A stretch of 64,000 nucleotides of DNA, from positions 9,456,613-9,520,612 of the forward strand of contig NC_016135.3 of assembly GCF_000005505.3 (NCBI RefSeq), in the 5' to 3' direction. Source of the DNA: Brachypodium distachyon. Lineage: Eukaryota; Streptophyta; Magnoliopsida; Poales; Poaceae. Shown in pieces: positions 8,983 through 20,998 of the stretch (within the stretch, counting starts at the first letter, position 1; every line of letters begins with the position of its first letter). Both the position numbers and the translations under genes were made by a program. The notes below the pieces were generated by a model. The model saw nothing but the letters and a program-made list of their open reading frames with translations, was not told where the DNA came from and did no database searches.

Positions 8983-11513
8983 TGAAGCGATCCTCCCCTT
9001 TACTAGGGTTCGATCTCTTGCTTACCTGTGCTAGTCCCTGGATCGACTCACTAGCACACACAGTTCAAGATGTAATACCAAGATACAAAGGTCAAAAGTA
9101 CTTTATTACAGCGTATCATCCAGAACTTAAATTGTACTTACAAACTTGCATGACCTCTGGGGCCAGCATAAAACAAATACTGTTTCAACATCATAAAACA
9201 ATGTTTCAAAATACTGCAGCAGAAAAGGGTAGATCATAAGGGCCACACTACTCCAAGGTGAGAGCATGTTGGAATGTAAGCACATGACCCATGACAAAAC
9301 GACGAACCTCACTCATCGTCGGATCCACCTGCATTGTTAATTGCAGCCACTACGTGGTCAATACATTTGAATGTATTGGCAAGCTCACTAGAGTTATAAA
9401 GGACCTACCAAGTACATGCATGGTTTGGCTAAGTGGGGTTCGGCTATTTTGCATAAAAGCATCATTATTCAAATCCTATCATTTTTAGATAAATGGCTTT
9501 GAATTCTATTGGACACGGGGTAGAAACACCCATGTTCTTATTAACCTAGGCACATTGAGTAGAAACATCAATGCTCCTACCCAGTTCAAACCATTCATTT
9601 TATTAGGAAATTTGGATGAGTGAGACCTTCCTTACCGCTCCAATATCTAGTTGCTCATTATTGTCCGTAACCGGGGACACGGCTAAGTACTTAGTTTGAC
9701 ACTCTCGAGAGGTGGTACACTTTACCCACAAGAAATCGACGTGTTAATCCCTTGCTGTCCTCAGGGTAGAGTAGCCACGGCATCGATTACAGAAATTTTC
9801 AGAACATATTCCCCCAAACCACCTGAGGGACGCGCCCCCACCTACACTGCTACATACCGGTGTCACCTCGGATCCGGGTTCATATTTCTTACATCCATCC
9901 TGGCAGAGCCCATATTACCATGTGGTTGTACTGGAAGCTACTAAACAGGAAACTAGTCCAGTCTCGGGATACCCCGGGTGGCATTCCTCGGTTGCAACGC
10001 AGGCGCTCCCATAGAAATGGCGAGACGACTCATAAAATGGACCCATAGAAATGGACCTGACACCGCATACATCTGCACTTCCTCAAAGCAGCCCACCCAG
10101 GACGGTTCATTGAATTACTTGTTTTGCCATACACTAGGAAAACTATATTTGTAATTCAATAGTATCACATTGTAATAATACCGCCCTCGTTTATTATCAT
10201 AGCATAACATTTTACTACTACGATGCCAATTGGTGGTGAGGAAATGGCAAAGGTGTCCTATACTACTAGGAGAGATCATAGCTAGCATAGATACAATAAT
10301 AATCCTAACAATGCAACTAATGAAAATCTAGTGCATAATAAAAATAATGGGATAATGATCAAAGTGAAGTTGCCTTGATAGTAGTTGGTATTCAGACATT
10401 CTTCACAGTCACACAGTTCGCTCTCCGAGAAAACTATACAATCAAGCAAACATCCACATACATAAAACACACCATACAAGCAAAAGATTATGTATGCCAT
10501 GATGCATTGCAGAACATGTGACATGATTTTGGTTTATTTTGTTTGGGTGATCTACTGATCCAAAGCATAAATAATTTAAGCACATGCAATTAGGGTTTTA
10601 ACAAGAAGCAAAAGCTAGGGTTTAAACCCTAAAATGAGGTTTTATTTGCATCTGCAAAATAAATTAATTCAAAATATTTATTTATCTGTCCCATTGGACA
10701 GAGGACAATAAAACAAAATTTTGGGCACTGGTTTCATTCAAAAAAGACTTCTAGTTAATTAGTTATGATTGAAATGGCATAAAACCCTAATCTGTAATTT
10801 GAATGTGATTCAAATATTCAAAATTGAATTTGGACAGTGCGCACTTAGGGAAGGTCGGGAATGGCGGGCGCGAGGATTGCGGCGACGCGGGGATCGCGCG
10901 CGTGACCGGCGGCGCTTTCCTTCGGGGAAGACGCAGCTAACAGGTGGACCCCGCCTGTCAGCGACTGCGGGCGCGCGCACGCGGACCGGGCGGTCTGGGC
11001 CGGTCGGGCGCGGTCGGACTGGGCCGGTTCGGCCCATTTTGGCCGGGCCGGTCCGGTTTACCCTTTTTTTTTTCTTTTAGGCCTTTTCTTTTTCTGTTTT
11101 TCTCATTTCTTTGATATCTTTTGTGTTTGAACTCCAAATTGGTCCAAATAAATTCCAGAAATTTTTTAAAATCATATTCTACCATGATACAACTTTTGGG
11201 AGTAGTTTCTCTTCAAAATAAATATATAAAAAATACATTTGCTCTATAAATGCCTTTAGGGCCATATATCTATTTAAATAAAATACTTTTTCAACTCTAA
11301 ATAATTATCCAAAAATTATGGGATCGCTTATATATGCATTAAACCCCTTTTATGCATAAACCCTATTGGTTTGAAAATTCCAAAGCTCAAATAGGTGTAA
11401 ACAAAATCTTTTAAAGCCTTTTGTGTTTCAAATTTGAATTCAAACATGCAATTGTGGCATGATGCTCATGGATGAAATGCACATGTAAAGGTTTGAAATT
11501 TTGGGATGTTACA
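8983..11513 (-). repeat. B 3' LTR (2531 bp, deleted)
   Basis: It matches the other B LTR throughout except for a 756-bp gap at about 10838, corresponding to 19594-20349. The breakpoints share TGC. The lost part contains the TATA box and the GC-rich leader. The two LTRs are made from one template at integration, so the deletion came after insertion. Confidence 0.92.
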
Positions 11514-11528
11514 GACCTAACCCCCTTA
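11514..11528 (-). other. Polypurine tract of B
   Basis: On the minus strand AAGGGGGTTAGGTC directly precedes the LTR start TGTAACATCC. It primes plus-strand DNA synthesis. The gag-pol stop lies at the same place. Confidence 0.85.
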
Positions 11529-14500
11529 AGATGAATCTCGTCCTCGAGATTCGGTGTGGCTAGCAAAGAGGTGTGGGTGGTCTTCTCGAAGATCATCTTC
11601 GCGTTCCCAAGTGGCTTCTTCTTCTGTGTGATGGTCCCACTGAACCTTGCAGAACTTGATGGTCTTGTATCGGGTTTGTCTCTCAGCTGTGTCCAAGATT
11701 TTGATTGGTTTCTCCTCATAGGTGAGGTCACTCTGTAATTGAACTTCCTCCAGTGGAATTGTATCCCTCAGGGGTGTGTCGGCCATCTCGGGGTGACACT
11801 TCTTCAGTTGCGATACGTGGAAGACGTTGTGGACATTGGACAGTGCTTCCGGCAAATCCAACTTGTAGGCTACCTCTCCTTGTCGCGACAAGATCTTGAA
11901 GGGTCCAATGAAACGGGGTGCTAACTTTCCTTTTATACCAAATCTCTTCACTCCGCGTATCGGCGAAACTCTGAGATACGCTCTATCTTCAGCTTCATAG
12001 GTAACCTCCGTACGTTTTGTATCCGTATAGCTCTTTTGTCTTGACTGAGCTACCTTTAGTCGGTCTCGGATGAGTCGAACCTTTTCTTCGGCATCTTTTA
12101 TCATGTCTGGGCCGAATAGGCTACGATCTCCTACACCATCCCATAACAACGGTGTTCTGCACTTTCTCCCATACAGAGCTTCAAATGGTGACATTCCTAT
12201 GCTGGCTTGGAAGCTGTTGTTGTATGAGAATTCTGCATATGGCAGATTGTCATCCCAACTGGATCCATAATCTAGAGCGCAGGCTCTCAGCATATCTTCA
12301 AGGATCTGGTTAACCCTCTCGGTCTGTCCATCCGTCTGCGGATGAAACGCCGTACTGAATTCCAGTCTCGTCCCTAGAGACTCATGTAGTTGTCCCCAAA
12401 ATCTTGAGGTAAATTGGGTACCTCTATCTGAAACTATTTCCTTGGGCACTCCGTGTAAACACACTATTCTGGATATGTAGCGTTTTGCTAACTGTGCGCT
12501 GGTGTAGGTGGTCTTTACCGGTATAAAGTGGGCAACTTTGGTCAAACGATCAATCACTACCCAAATAGAATCATATCCTGATCTAGTCCTTGGTAGACCG
12601 GTGATAAAATCCATACCAATTTTATCCCATTTCCAATCCGGTATAGGCAATGGTCTCAGCAACCCTGCTAGCTTCTGGTGTTCTGCCTTAACTCTACTGC
12701 ACACATCGCACAAGGCAATGAACTCTGCGATGTCACGCTTCAACCCGGACCACCAAAATGTTTCCTTGAGGTCCATGTACATCTTTGTGTTTCCAGGGTG
12801 GATTGAGTACGGTGAATCGTGGGATTCTTGCAGAATCAACTTTCTGAGTCCTGGATCCTGCGGTACACAAATGTGTTTTCCGAACCATACGGTACCCTGG
12901 TCGTCCTCACGAAAATCTTTGGCCTTTCCGTTAAGCATATTCTCTTTTATTTCCTTTATTTCCGAATCACCCTTCTGTGCTTCTCTAATCTTATCCAGCA
13001 ACGTGGGCTGTACTTCCAAAGTGGCTAAATAACCTTCCGGCACTATTTCCAGTCTGAGGTCTTTGAACTGTTCGCACAACCTTGGTGGTAATTCTCCAGC
13101 TGTTAGTCCATTCAAATGGCCCTTGCTGCTCAATGCATCGGCTACTACATTAGCCTTGCCTGGATGGTATTGTAAATTCAGGTCGTAATCTTTTATCAGT
13201 TCTAACCATCTCCGTTGTCTCAGATTCAACTCCTTCTGGGTGAATATATATTTCAGGCTTTTATGATCTGTGAACAATTCACAATGTTTCCCCATCAGGT
13301 AGTGTCTCCAAGTCTTCAAGGCGTGCACTACTGATGCTAATTCCAAGTCGTGAGTGGGGTAATTGCCCTCGTGGCTCTTCAATTGCCGCGAAGCGTAAGC
13401 TACAACTTTCCCATTCTGCATCAATACTCCTCCCAATCCTTGACGTGAGGCGTCATAGTATACTTGAAAGTCCTCTTGCAGGTCAAGTAAAACAAGGATG
13501 GGCGCATATACTAGTCTTTTCTTCAATTCTTGGAAGCTCTCTTCACAAAACTCATTCCAGGCAAACTTCTTCTCTTTCTTTAAAAGCTCTGTCATGGGTT
13601 TCGCTATTTTGGAGAAATTCTCAAGGAATCTTCGATAGTAACCAGCAAGTCCAAGAAAACTGCGAACTTCTCCGACATTCTTCGAGGCCTCCCATTCTGT
13701 AACCGCTGCAACCTTAGCTGGGTCAACGGCTACTCCGGCTCCTGACACTATGTGTCCAAGAAAGCTGACTTCTGATAACCAAAATTCACACTTGCTGAAT
13801 TTGGCGTACAGCTGGTGCGCTCTCAACTTGTCCAAAATCATGCGCAGATGCTACTCATGCTCTTCCTTACTCTTGGAATAGATCAAGATGTCATCTATGA
13901 AAACTACGACAAACTTGTCCAAGAATTCCATGAACACCTTGTTCATCATGTTCATGAAGTATGCAGGTGCATTGGTCAAACCAAAAGGCATCACGGTGTA
14001 CTCATACAGTCCATACCTAGTGGTGAATGCCGTCTTGGGTATATCCATCTCTCGGATCCTCAGCTGAAAATACCATGATCGCAGATCGATCTTTGAGAAC
14101 ACTTGAGCTCCCTTCAATTGGTCAAATAGATCATTGATTATGGGCAGGGGATATTTATTCTTTATCGTTACCTCATTTAGTGAACGATAGTCAATGCACA
14201 TCCGCTGGCTCTTGTCCTTCTTTTCCACAAACAGGACAGGTGCTCCCCATGGTGATGAACTGGGGCAGATGAAACCTTTTGCTAACTGTTCAGCTAGCTG
14301 CTTCTTCAATTCCTTTAATTCGTCCACAGCCATCTTATATGGTCTCTTGGCTATGGGTCCACTTCCTGGCATTAACTCAATAAGGAACTCCACATCACGG
14401 TCCGGTGGCATGCCTGGTAATTCCTCTGGAAACACGTCTGGGTATTCGTTCACTATTGGTACTTCGTCCATGCTAACCCCCTTAAGAGCATTAACCTTAG

Positions 14501-16076
14501 GTTTCTTAAGCTCGTGGGTTGACTTGTACTGGATGCGTCTCTTGTCTGGGGTAGTGAGTGTGACAGTCCTCTGGGCACAATCTACTAATCCTTCATATAA
14601 GGTCAACCAGTCCATTCCCAAGATTAGGTCCAGTCCTCGGGAATCTATAACTATGAGATTAGAGGGAAAAATGTGTCTCCCAATACTTAGGGGTAGCTGG
14701 CGACAGTGTCGGGTTGCTAGGATTGTTCCACCTGGTGAGTTCACTTTCATGGGTCTAGCCATGGTCTTAGAGGGTAATTTGCCTCTTTCTACTAATACTC
14801 TTGAAATGAATGAATGCGATGCTCCAGTGTCAAACAGAACTAGTACTTCAAAAGCATCAATATGGAAGGTGCCAAGTATGATACCTGGTTCCTCGGTGAT
14901 CTCTTCCACGTCCACGTGATTCACGTGGCCCTTCTGGAATGGATTGGGCTTGTTCCCAGTGCCATCTTGGTTTTCCGGGCAGCTGGTGGCGTAGTGTCCC
15001 ATCTTGTGACACTTAAAGCATTCCACCTTGCTCATGTCTTTGTTGGCATTGTGGTTCTGACCATTGTAGTTCTGGCCATTGCCGTTGTTCCTGCCATTGC
15101 CATTGCCATTGATGGGCCTTGGGCGAGTGAACTGATGCTGCTGCTGGTGTTGCTGATGATGCCGGTTCACATTGCCACCCTGATGGTGGTGTCCTTGGCT
15201 TCCCTGGCGGTGGTGGTGACTATTACCTCCACTGCGGTGGTTGCTCTGGTTCCCGTTCCTGCTCAAGGAGGAACTGCCACTTCCATCATAGGAGGTGCGC
15301 TGCTTCTGGTGCGGGCCAGTGTGAGAGCCTCCTTGGTGAAGTCTCTTCTTGCGGTTTTCCAACTGAGTGAGCTTACTCTCCAGAATGATGGCCTTGTCAA
15401 TCAATGACTGGTAGGTGGGAGTGTAAGCAATAGCAAGTTGAACTGACAGCTCGTCGTTCAGACCGTCCAAAAACTTCTCCCTGCGCTTGGCATCGGTGTT
15501 CACATCATCCGGTGCATAGCGGGACAGCTGGTTGAATACTTCTATGTATTCTGACACTGAGCGGCTTCCTTGTTGTAGCCTGTGAAATTCTTTCTTTTTC
15601 AGGCTGAGCACTCCCGCAGAGATGTGGGCGGTGCGGAGGGATTCCTGGAACATGTCCCAGGTGACATCCTCGATGGGGGTGGTGATCTGAAAGTTTTCCC
15701 ACCATGACGCTGCGGGTCCTTCTAACAAATGAGCTGCAAAACGCACTTTCTCTTCGTCGGTGCAGTTGATGGTGACCAAGTTCTTGTTGACTGAACGAAG
15801 CCAATCGTCAGCCATAATAGGCTCAGTGGAGCTGGAAAAAGTGGGCGGGCGCAAACGTAGAAATCTTGTCAACATGTCCACTTGCGGTGGGTGGTGCTAC
15901 TGGTTGTTGTTGGGGTTCTGCTGGTGGTTGGCATTGTTGTTGGCTAACTGCTGTGTAATCATCTGAAAGAATTGGGTCTGGGGAGCCAATAACTGTTGCA
16001 TGGTGGCAGCGTTTCCGTCAGCTTCGGCATTGTTAGCCTCAGCGTTGTTGGCGGGGTTCCGGCGTCTCGGAGGCAT
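11526..16076 (-). pseudogene. gag-pol: B gag-pol polyprotein with two nonsense codons
   Basis: A single frame of 1517 codons starting MPPRRR at 16076. Order: Gln/Asn-rich N-terminus, Retrotrans_gag region (about residues 90-190), His/Gln-rich linker, zinc knuckle C-X2-C-X4-H-X4-C starting near residue 353, aspartic protease DTGAS near 416, reverse transcriptase with FIDD near 728, RNase H (YYDASRQG), integrase with HHCC finger and D-D-E residues (MDF near 1156, SDRGTQF, ERVNQ), and a chromodomain at the C-terminus. The frame is broken only by TAG at codon 60 (15897-15899) and TAG near codon 742 (13851-13853), just after the RT active site. Both look like CAG to TAG changes. No frameshift separates the pieces. 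The chromodomain probably guides insertion into heterochromatin, as known for chromoviruses. Confidence 0.93.
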
Positions 16077-16370
16077 CTGTTTAGGGTAGCATAGATGAGG
16101 AAACAGATAGAATAGAGCTAAGGATAACTAAACCCTCAAAACAAGGTAGTAACTCAAGCATATATCAATCATACACTCATCAAACATAAAAGGTTTCGAA
16201 AATTCATAACAAAACACATTTGTCTATGGTGGGACATTGCCCATAAGGAAAAAGGTACGAGGAAAAAGTAATCGACCTACTTTGCCATACACATAGATTG
16301 TATGGTCAAAAACTAACTCGCACTACCGATAACTAGAAAAGAAGATAAAGTCTGGTAGGCATCAACAGAT

Positions 16371-17243
16371 CTAGGGGAGTGTGGCTGTCGGTGTGGTCCC
16401 GTTCGCCTTCATCTTGGGGCGGGTGTTGGTAGCAGGGGTGTCCATCTCGTGGACCTCCTGGGGCTCCTCCTCCTCAGTTGGCTCCTCCTCCTGAGGCTCC
16501 ATCTCCTGATCCTGTGGTGGAGGTGGGACCTGGACAGGCGCCGGTGCTGCAGCTGGTGCGGCTGCGGCTGCTGCGGTGATGAACGCCTGGAACTGCTCGC
16601 AGTAGTAGCGAGCCTGGTCCCTCTCATACTGCAGCTGCTCGATGGCGTCTCCCATATTGAGGATAGTGTTCTCCAACACGGCCTTGTCCTCAAGCCACTG
16701 GGTCTTCTCTCCTAGCAGATTACCAACCTGCTCCTCGGCTAGGTCGGCCCGAGTCATCTCGTGCTCGAGACAAGACTCCAAGTCCACGGTGTTTATCTCC
16801 ATGTTCTCGAAGTGGGTCGTCACTGGGGTCGCATCCTCGTCGTTGGTCGTAGCCACTGCCGAGCATGCATGGTTCCGCCTTCCAAAGAGGAGGAAGGGGG
16901 AGTCCTCGGGGAACTCGTGCCGATAGTCCTGGCACACCTGTGCGAAGGCGCACTGCATGGCGAACTGTAGGCCTTGCTTGTAGGTGAGGTAGCGGCTGAT
17001 GAAGGTGATATCCGGCGTAGCTAGCGCGATCTCACGCCCCCAGATCTTCGCCTCGATCTCCCACCGTGGCTGCCATCCCTCAGGTGCGGCAGTCTCGACT
17101 CGACCTCTGAACCTGGGTGGTGGCAGGTCGAGGAAAGCACACAGTGCCGCCAAAGGGGCACTAAACAGCTGGTCGTCGTCCGTGGAGGGGTAGTAGACGC
17201 GGGTGAACGGCGGTACGTTGCCGAACGGTGTTGGGCTTCCCAT
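16371..17243 (-). CDS. B extra ORF upstream of gag (orf0-like)
   Basis: An intact 290-codon frame lies between the 5' LTR/primer site and gag, in the sense direction. The N-terminal 130 residues look globular with several Trp/Tyr/Phe. Residues about 150-220 form a predicted coiled coil rich in E, L, Q and N. The tail is Ala/Pro-rich, then strongly acidic with Glu runs. There is no zinc finger or catalytic motif. I recall similar pre-gag frames in some grass gypsy elements of the RIRE3/RIRE8 type, but did not verify this. It is intact although gag-pol has two stops, which fits either youth or chance. A role in particle assembly or nuclear targeting would be a guess. Confidence 0.7.
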   Translation of the reverse strand: MGSPTPFGNVPPFTRVYYPSTDDDQLFSAPLAALCAFLDLPPPRFRGRVETAAPEGWQPRWEIEAKIWGREIALATPDITFISRYLTYKQGLQFAMQCAFAQVCQDYRHEFPEDSPFLLFGRRNHACSAVATTNDEDATPVTTHFENMEINTVDLESCLEHEMTRADLAEEQVGNLLGEKTQWLEDKAVLENTILNMGDAIEQLQYERDQARYYCEQFQAFITAAAAAAPAAAPAPVQVPPPPQDQEMEPQEEEPTEEEEPQEVHEMDTPATNTRPKMKANGTTPTATLP

Positions 17244-17719
17244 CTATAGAAAATAAAGAAGGAGATAAGAGAGTATCAGTGACATGTTCAAATGGTCGGA
17301 TGTATGAAGGAAAAATAAAATAAGGTAAAGGTAGTAAAGTGAGAATGAAGTAATAAACAGCATTATTAGGGTGGAAATGTCAATATAAAATTGGATGCAT
17401 AATATTATGTGGGTAACATGGCAACATGATTATGGTGGTGTATGGTGTAAATAAAATAAGTATGCATTTGTGGTATAATATAATAAGCATGCATATGTGG
17501 TAATAAACATAGTATTCGGTGTATATGTGAAACAAAACAATAATCATGTCATGCATATATAAGATATAAATGCAAAGATTTAGATGAATAGAGATAAGGA
17601 ATAAAATATATGTTTATATATATAGATCAGATAGGGATAAGAAATAATCCTTAGGTTTGGTCTTTGGTCTTGTCTTATCCTAATCCAAACTAGGGTCACG
17701 TTCCTACAGGCAACACATT
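17244..17719 (-). other. B leader
   Basis: AT-rich untranslated leader between the primer site and the extra ORF; I see no gene. The 294 bp between that ORF and gag (16077-16370) is likewise non-coding. Confidence 0.6.
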
Positions 17720-17731
17720 GCTCTGATACCA
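17720..17731 (-). other. Primer binding site of B
   Basis: TGGTATCAGAGC on the minus strand, the classic complement of the 3' end of plant initiator tRNA-Met, two bases from the LTR. Confidence 0.95.
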
Positions 17732-17733
17732 TC

Positions 17734-20700
17734 TGAAGCGATCCTCCCCTTTACTAGGGTTCGATCTCTGTGCTTACTTGTGCTAGTCCCTGGATCGACT
17801 CACTAGCACACATAGTTCAATATGTAATACCAAGATACAAAGGTCAAAAGTACTTTATTACAGCGTATCATCCAGAACTTAAATTGTACTTACAAACTTG
17901 CATGACCTCTGGGGCCAGCATAAAACAAATACTGTTTCAACATCATAAAACAATGTTTCAAAATACTGCAACAGAAAAGGGTAGATCATAAGGGCCACAC
18001 TACTCCAAGGTGAGAGCATGTTGGAATGTAAGCACATGACCCATGACAAAACGACGAACCTCACTCATCGTCGGATCCACCTGCATTGTTAATTGCAGCC
18101 ACTACGTGGTCAATACATTTGAATGTATTGGCAAGCTCACTAGAGTTATAAAGGACCTACCAAGTACATGCATGGTTTGGCTAAGTGGGGTTCGGCTATT
18201 TTGCATAAAAGCATCATTATTCAAATCCTATCATTTTTAGATAAATGGCTTTGAATTCTATTGGACACGGGGTAGAAACACCCATGTTCTTATTAACCTA
18301 GGCACATTGAGTAGAAACATCAATGCTCCTACCCAGTTCAAACCATTCATTTTATTAGGAAATTTGGATGAGTGAGACCTTCCTTACCGCTCCAATATCT
18401 AGTTGCTCATTATTGTCCGTAACCGGGGACACGGCTAAGTACTTAGTTTGACACTCTCGAGAGGTGGTACACTTTACCCACAAGAAATCGACGTGTTAAT
18501 CCCTTGCTGTCCTCAGGGTAGAGTAGCAACGGCATCGATTACAGAAATTTTCAGAACATATTCCCCCAAACCACCTGAGGGACGCGCCCCCACCTACACT
18601 GCTACATACCGGTGTCACCTCGGATCCGGGTTCATATTTCTTACATCCATCCTGGCAGAGCCCATATTACCATGTGGTTGTACTGGAAGCTACTAAACAG
18701 GAAACTAGTCCAGTCTCGGGATACCCCGGGTGGCATTCCTCGGTTGCAACGCAGGCGCTCCCATAGAAATGGCGAGACGACTCATAAAATGGACCCATAG
18801 AAATGGACCTGACGCCGCATACATCTGCACTTCCTCAAAGCAGCCCACCCAGGACGGTTCATTGAATTACTTGTTTTGCCATACACTAGGAAAACTATAT
18901 TTGTAATTCAATAGTATCACATTGTAATAATACCGCCCTCGTTTATTATCATAGCATAGCATTTTACTACTACGATGGCAATTGGTGGTGAGGAAATGGC
19001 AAAGGTGTCCTATACTACTAGGAGAGATCATAGCTAGCATAGATACAATAATAATCCTAACAATGCAACTAATGAAAATCTAGTGCATAATAAAAATAAT
19101 GGGATAATGATCAAAGTGAAGTTGCCTTGATAGTAGTTGGTATTCAGACATTCTTCACAGTCACACAGTTCGCTCTCCGAGAAAACTATACAATCAAGCA
19201 AACATGCACATACATAAAACACACCATACAAGCAAAAGATTATGTATGCCATGATGCATTGCAGAACATGTGACATGATTTTGGTTTATTTTGTTTGGGT
19301 GATCTACTGATCCAAAGCATAAATAATTTAAGGACATGCAATTAGGGTTTTAAACAAGAAGCAAAAGCTAGGGTTTAAACCCTAAAATGAGGTTTCATTT
19401 GCATCTGCAAAATAATTTAATTCAAAATATTTATTTATCTGTCCCATTGGACAGCGGACAATAAAACAAAATTTTGGGCACTGGTTTCATTCAAAAAGGA
19501 CTTCTAATTAATTAGTTATGATTTAAATGGCATAAAATCCTAATCTGTAATTTGAATGTGATTCAAATATTCAAAATTGAATTTGGACAGTGCCAAAAGA
19601 TTCTACACTTCCTAAGGATTCCAAAAAGGTGTGGATCATTAAATTTGGCCAAACAAATTTAAAGTTATGATCATTTGAAGTTACAGGGGCCTATCTGCAA
19701 AAGTGCCATTTATTAATTCCGGGGGATTCAAAATAGATTTTTATTTTATAAAAAAAAAGATGCCACGTGGCGCGTTCTTATTCGTTGGTACCGGTTCGGT
19801 TTAAGTGAATAAGGACGACCTAATCTACACCGTTGCAGATGGATGGACGGACGAGATCGATCGGGAGAAGCTCACCGGCGAGCTTAGGGTTTCGGCGACG
19901 GAATCCGGCGGCGGCGCGGCTCGGGCGTGGAGGCGGGCGGCGTTCGGGTGGACCTCGGGCGTCGGGGGGGACACGGGGAGGCGCGGTGCGGCACGGCGGA
20001 GACGGGGGCGCGGTCGGCGGCGCTCGGGGACGGCGCGGTCGGCGCCTAGGACGGAGACGGGCGGGCAGCACCGTCGGCGGACGGCGGCGCGGCCTCGGGC
20101 GTCGTCGGCGGGGAGCTGCAGCGCACGAAAAGGAAAAGAGCGCGTGTCATGGGGTGCGCGAGAGAGAGAGGAAGACGAAGGCGCGAGCGGCGACGAGGAT
20201 GGTTCACCGAGACGGCGTCGGCGAGCGAAGATGCGGCGGTGTCCGAAGTTTCAACGACGAGCAATTCCGGCGGCGTGGCGGCACGATAGCGAGGGGGAAC
20301 AGACGGGAAAGAAGCGCGGCGGTGGGGGCTTTATAGGGACGCGGGCTGCGCACTTAGGGAAGGTCGGGAATGGCAGGCGCGAGGATTGCGGCAACGCGGG
20401 GATCTTGCGCGTGACCGGCGGCGCTTTCCTTCAGGGAAGATGCAGCTGACAGGTGGACCCCGCCTGTCAGCGACTGCGGGCGCGCGCGCGCGGACCGGGC
20501 GGTCTGGGCCAGTCGGGCCATTTTGGCCGGGCCGGGCCGGTTTACCCTTTTTTTTTTCTTTTAGGCCTTTTCTTTTTCTGTTTTTCTCATTTCTTTGATA
20601 TCTTTTGTGTTTGAACTCCAAATTGGTCCAAATAAATTTCAGAAAATTTGTAAAATCATATTCGACCATGATACAACTTTTGGGAGTAGTTTCTCTTCAA

Positions 20701-20998
20701 AATAAAATATATAAAAAATACATTTGCTCTATAAATGCCTTTAGGGCCATATATCTATTTAAATAAAATACTTTTTCAACTCTCAATAATTATCCAAAAA
20801 TTATGGGATAGCTTATATATGCATTAAACCCCTTTTATGCATAAACCCTATTGGTTTGAAAATTCCAAAGCTCAAATAGGTGTAAACAAAATCTTTTAAA
20901 GCCTTTTGTGATTCAAATTTGAATTCAAACATGCAATTGTGGCATGATGCTCATGGATGAAATGCACATGTAAAGGTTTGAAATTTTGGGATGTTACA
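17734..20998 (-). repeat. B 5' LTR (3265 bp)
   Basis: Full-length LTR. It has an AT-rich part, a GC-rich stretch (about 19840-20540) typical of transcribed leader and promoter of this family, and a TATA box. Open frames across the GC-rich part (19805-20449 and others) are compositional artefacts without homologues I recognise. Confidence 0.93.
20329..20335 (-). promoter_or_regulatory. B LTR TATA box
   Basis: TATAAAG on the minus strand in GTCCCTATAAAGCCCCC. It is the likely start of B genomic RNA. It lies inside the segment missing from the other LTR. Confidence 0.75.

Larger units (their letters stand above)
8983..20998 (-). mobile_element. Element B: Ty3/gypsy chromovirus (Tekay/Del-like)
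   Basis: A nearly complete element in minus orientation: 5' LTR 17734-20998, tRNA-iMet primer site, an extra ORF, gag-pol with chromodomain, polypurine tract, 3' LTR 8983-11513. Both flanks carry TGCAT (8978-8982 and 20999-21003), a perfect 5-bp target duplication. LTR sequences differ at only a small number of positions by eye, apart from one 756-bp deletion, so the insertion is recent. On the coding strand the LTR begins TGTAACATCCC and ends CGCTTCA. The clade call rests on LTR start, iMet primer and C-terminal chromodomain. Confidence 0.93.

Noticed and set aside
13300..15400. Plus-strand ORFs at 13334-13702, 14194-14919 and 14862-15407
   Set aside because: They are shadows of the minus-strand gag-pol of B, which carries all recognisable domains.
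17720..17731. tRNA-Met gene fragment
   Set aside because: Only a 12-nt primer site next to the LTR; no tRNA fold.
19800..20600. Overlapping ORFs up to 214 codons, Arg/Gly-rich
   Set aside because: GC-rich LTR leader; low-complexity frames on both strands, not present in the deleted LTR, no motifs.
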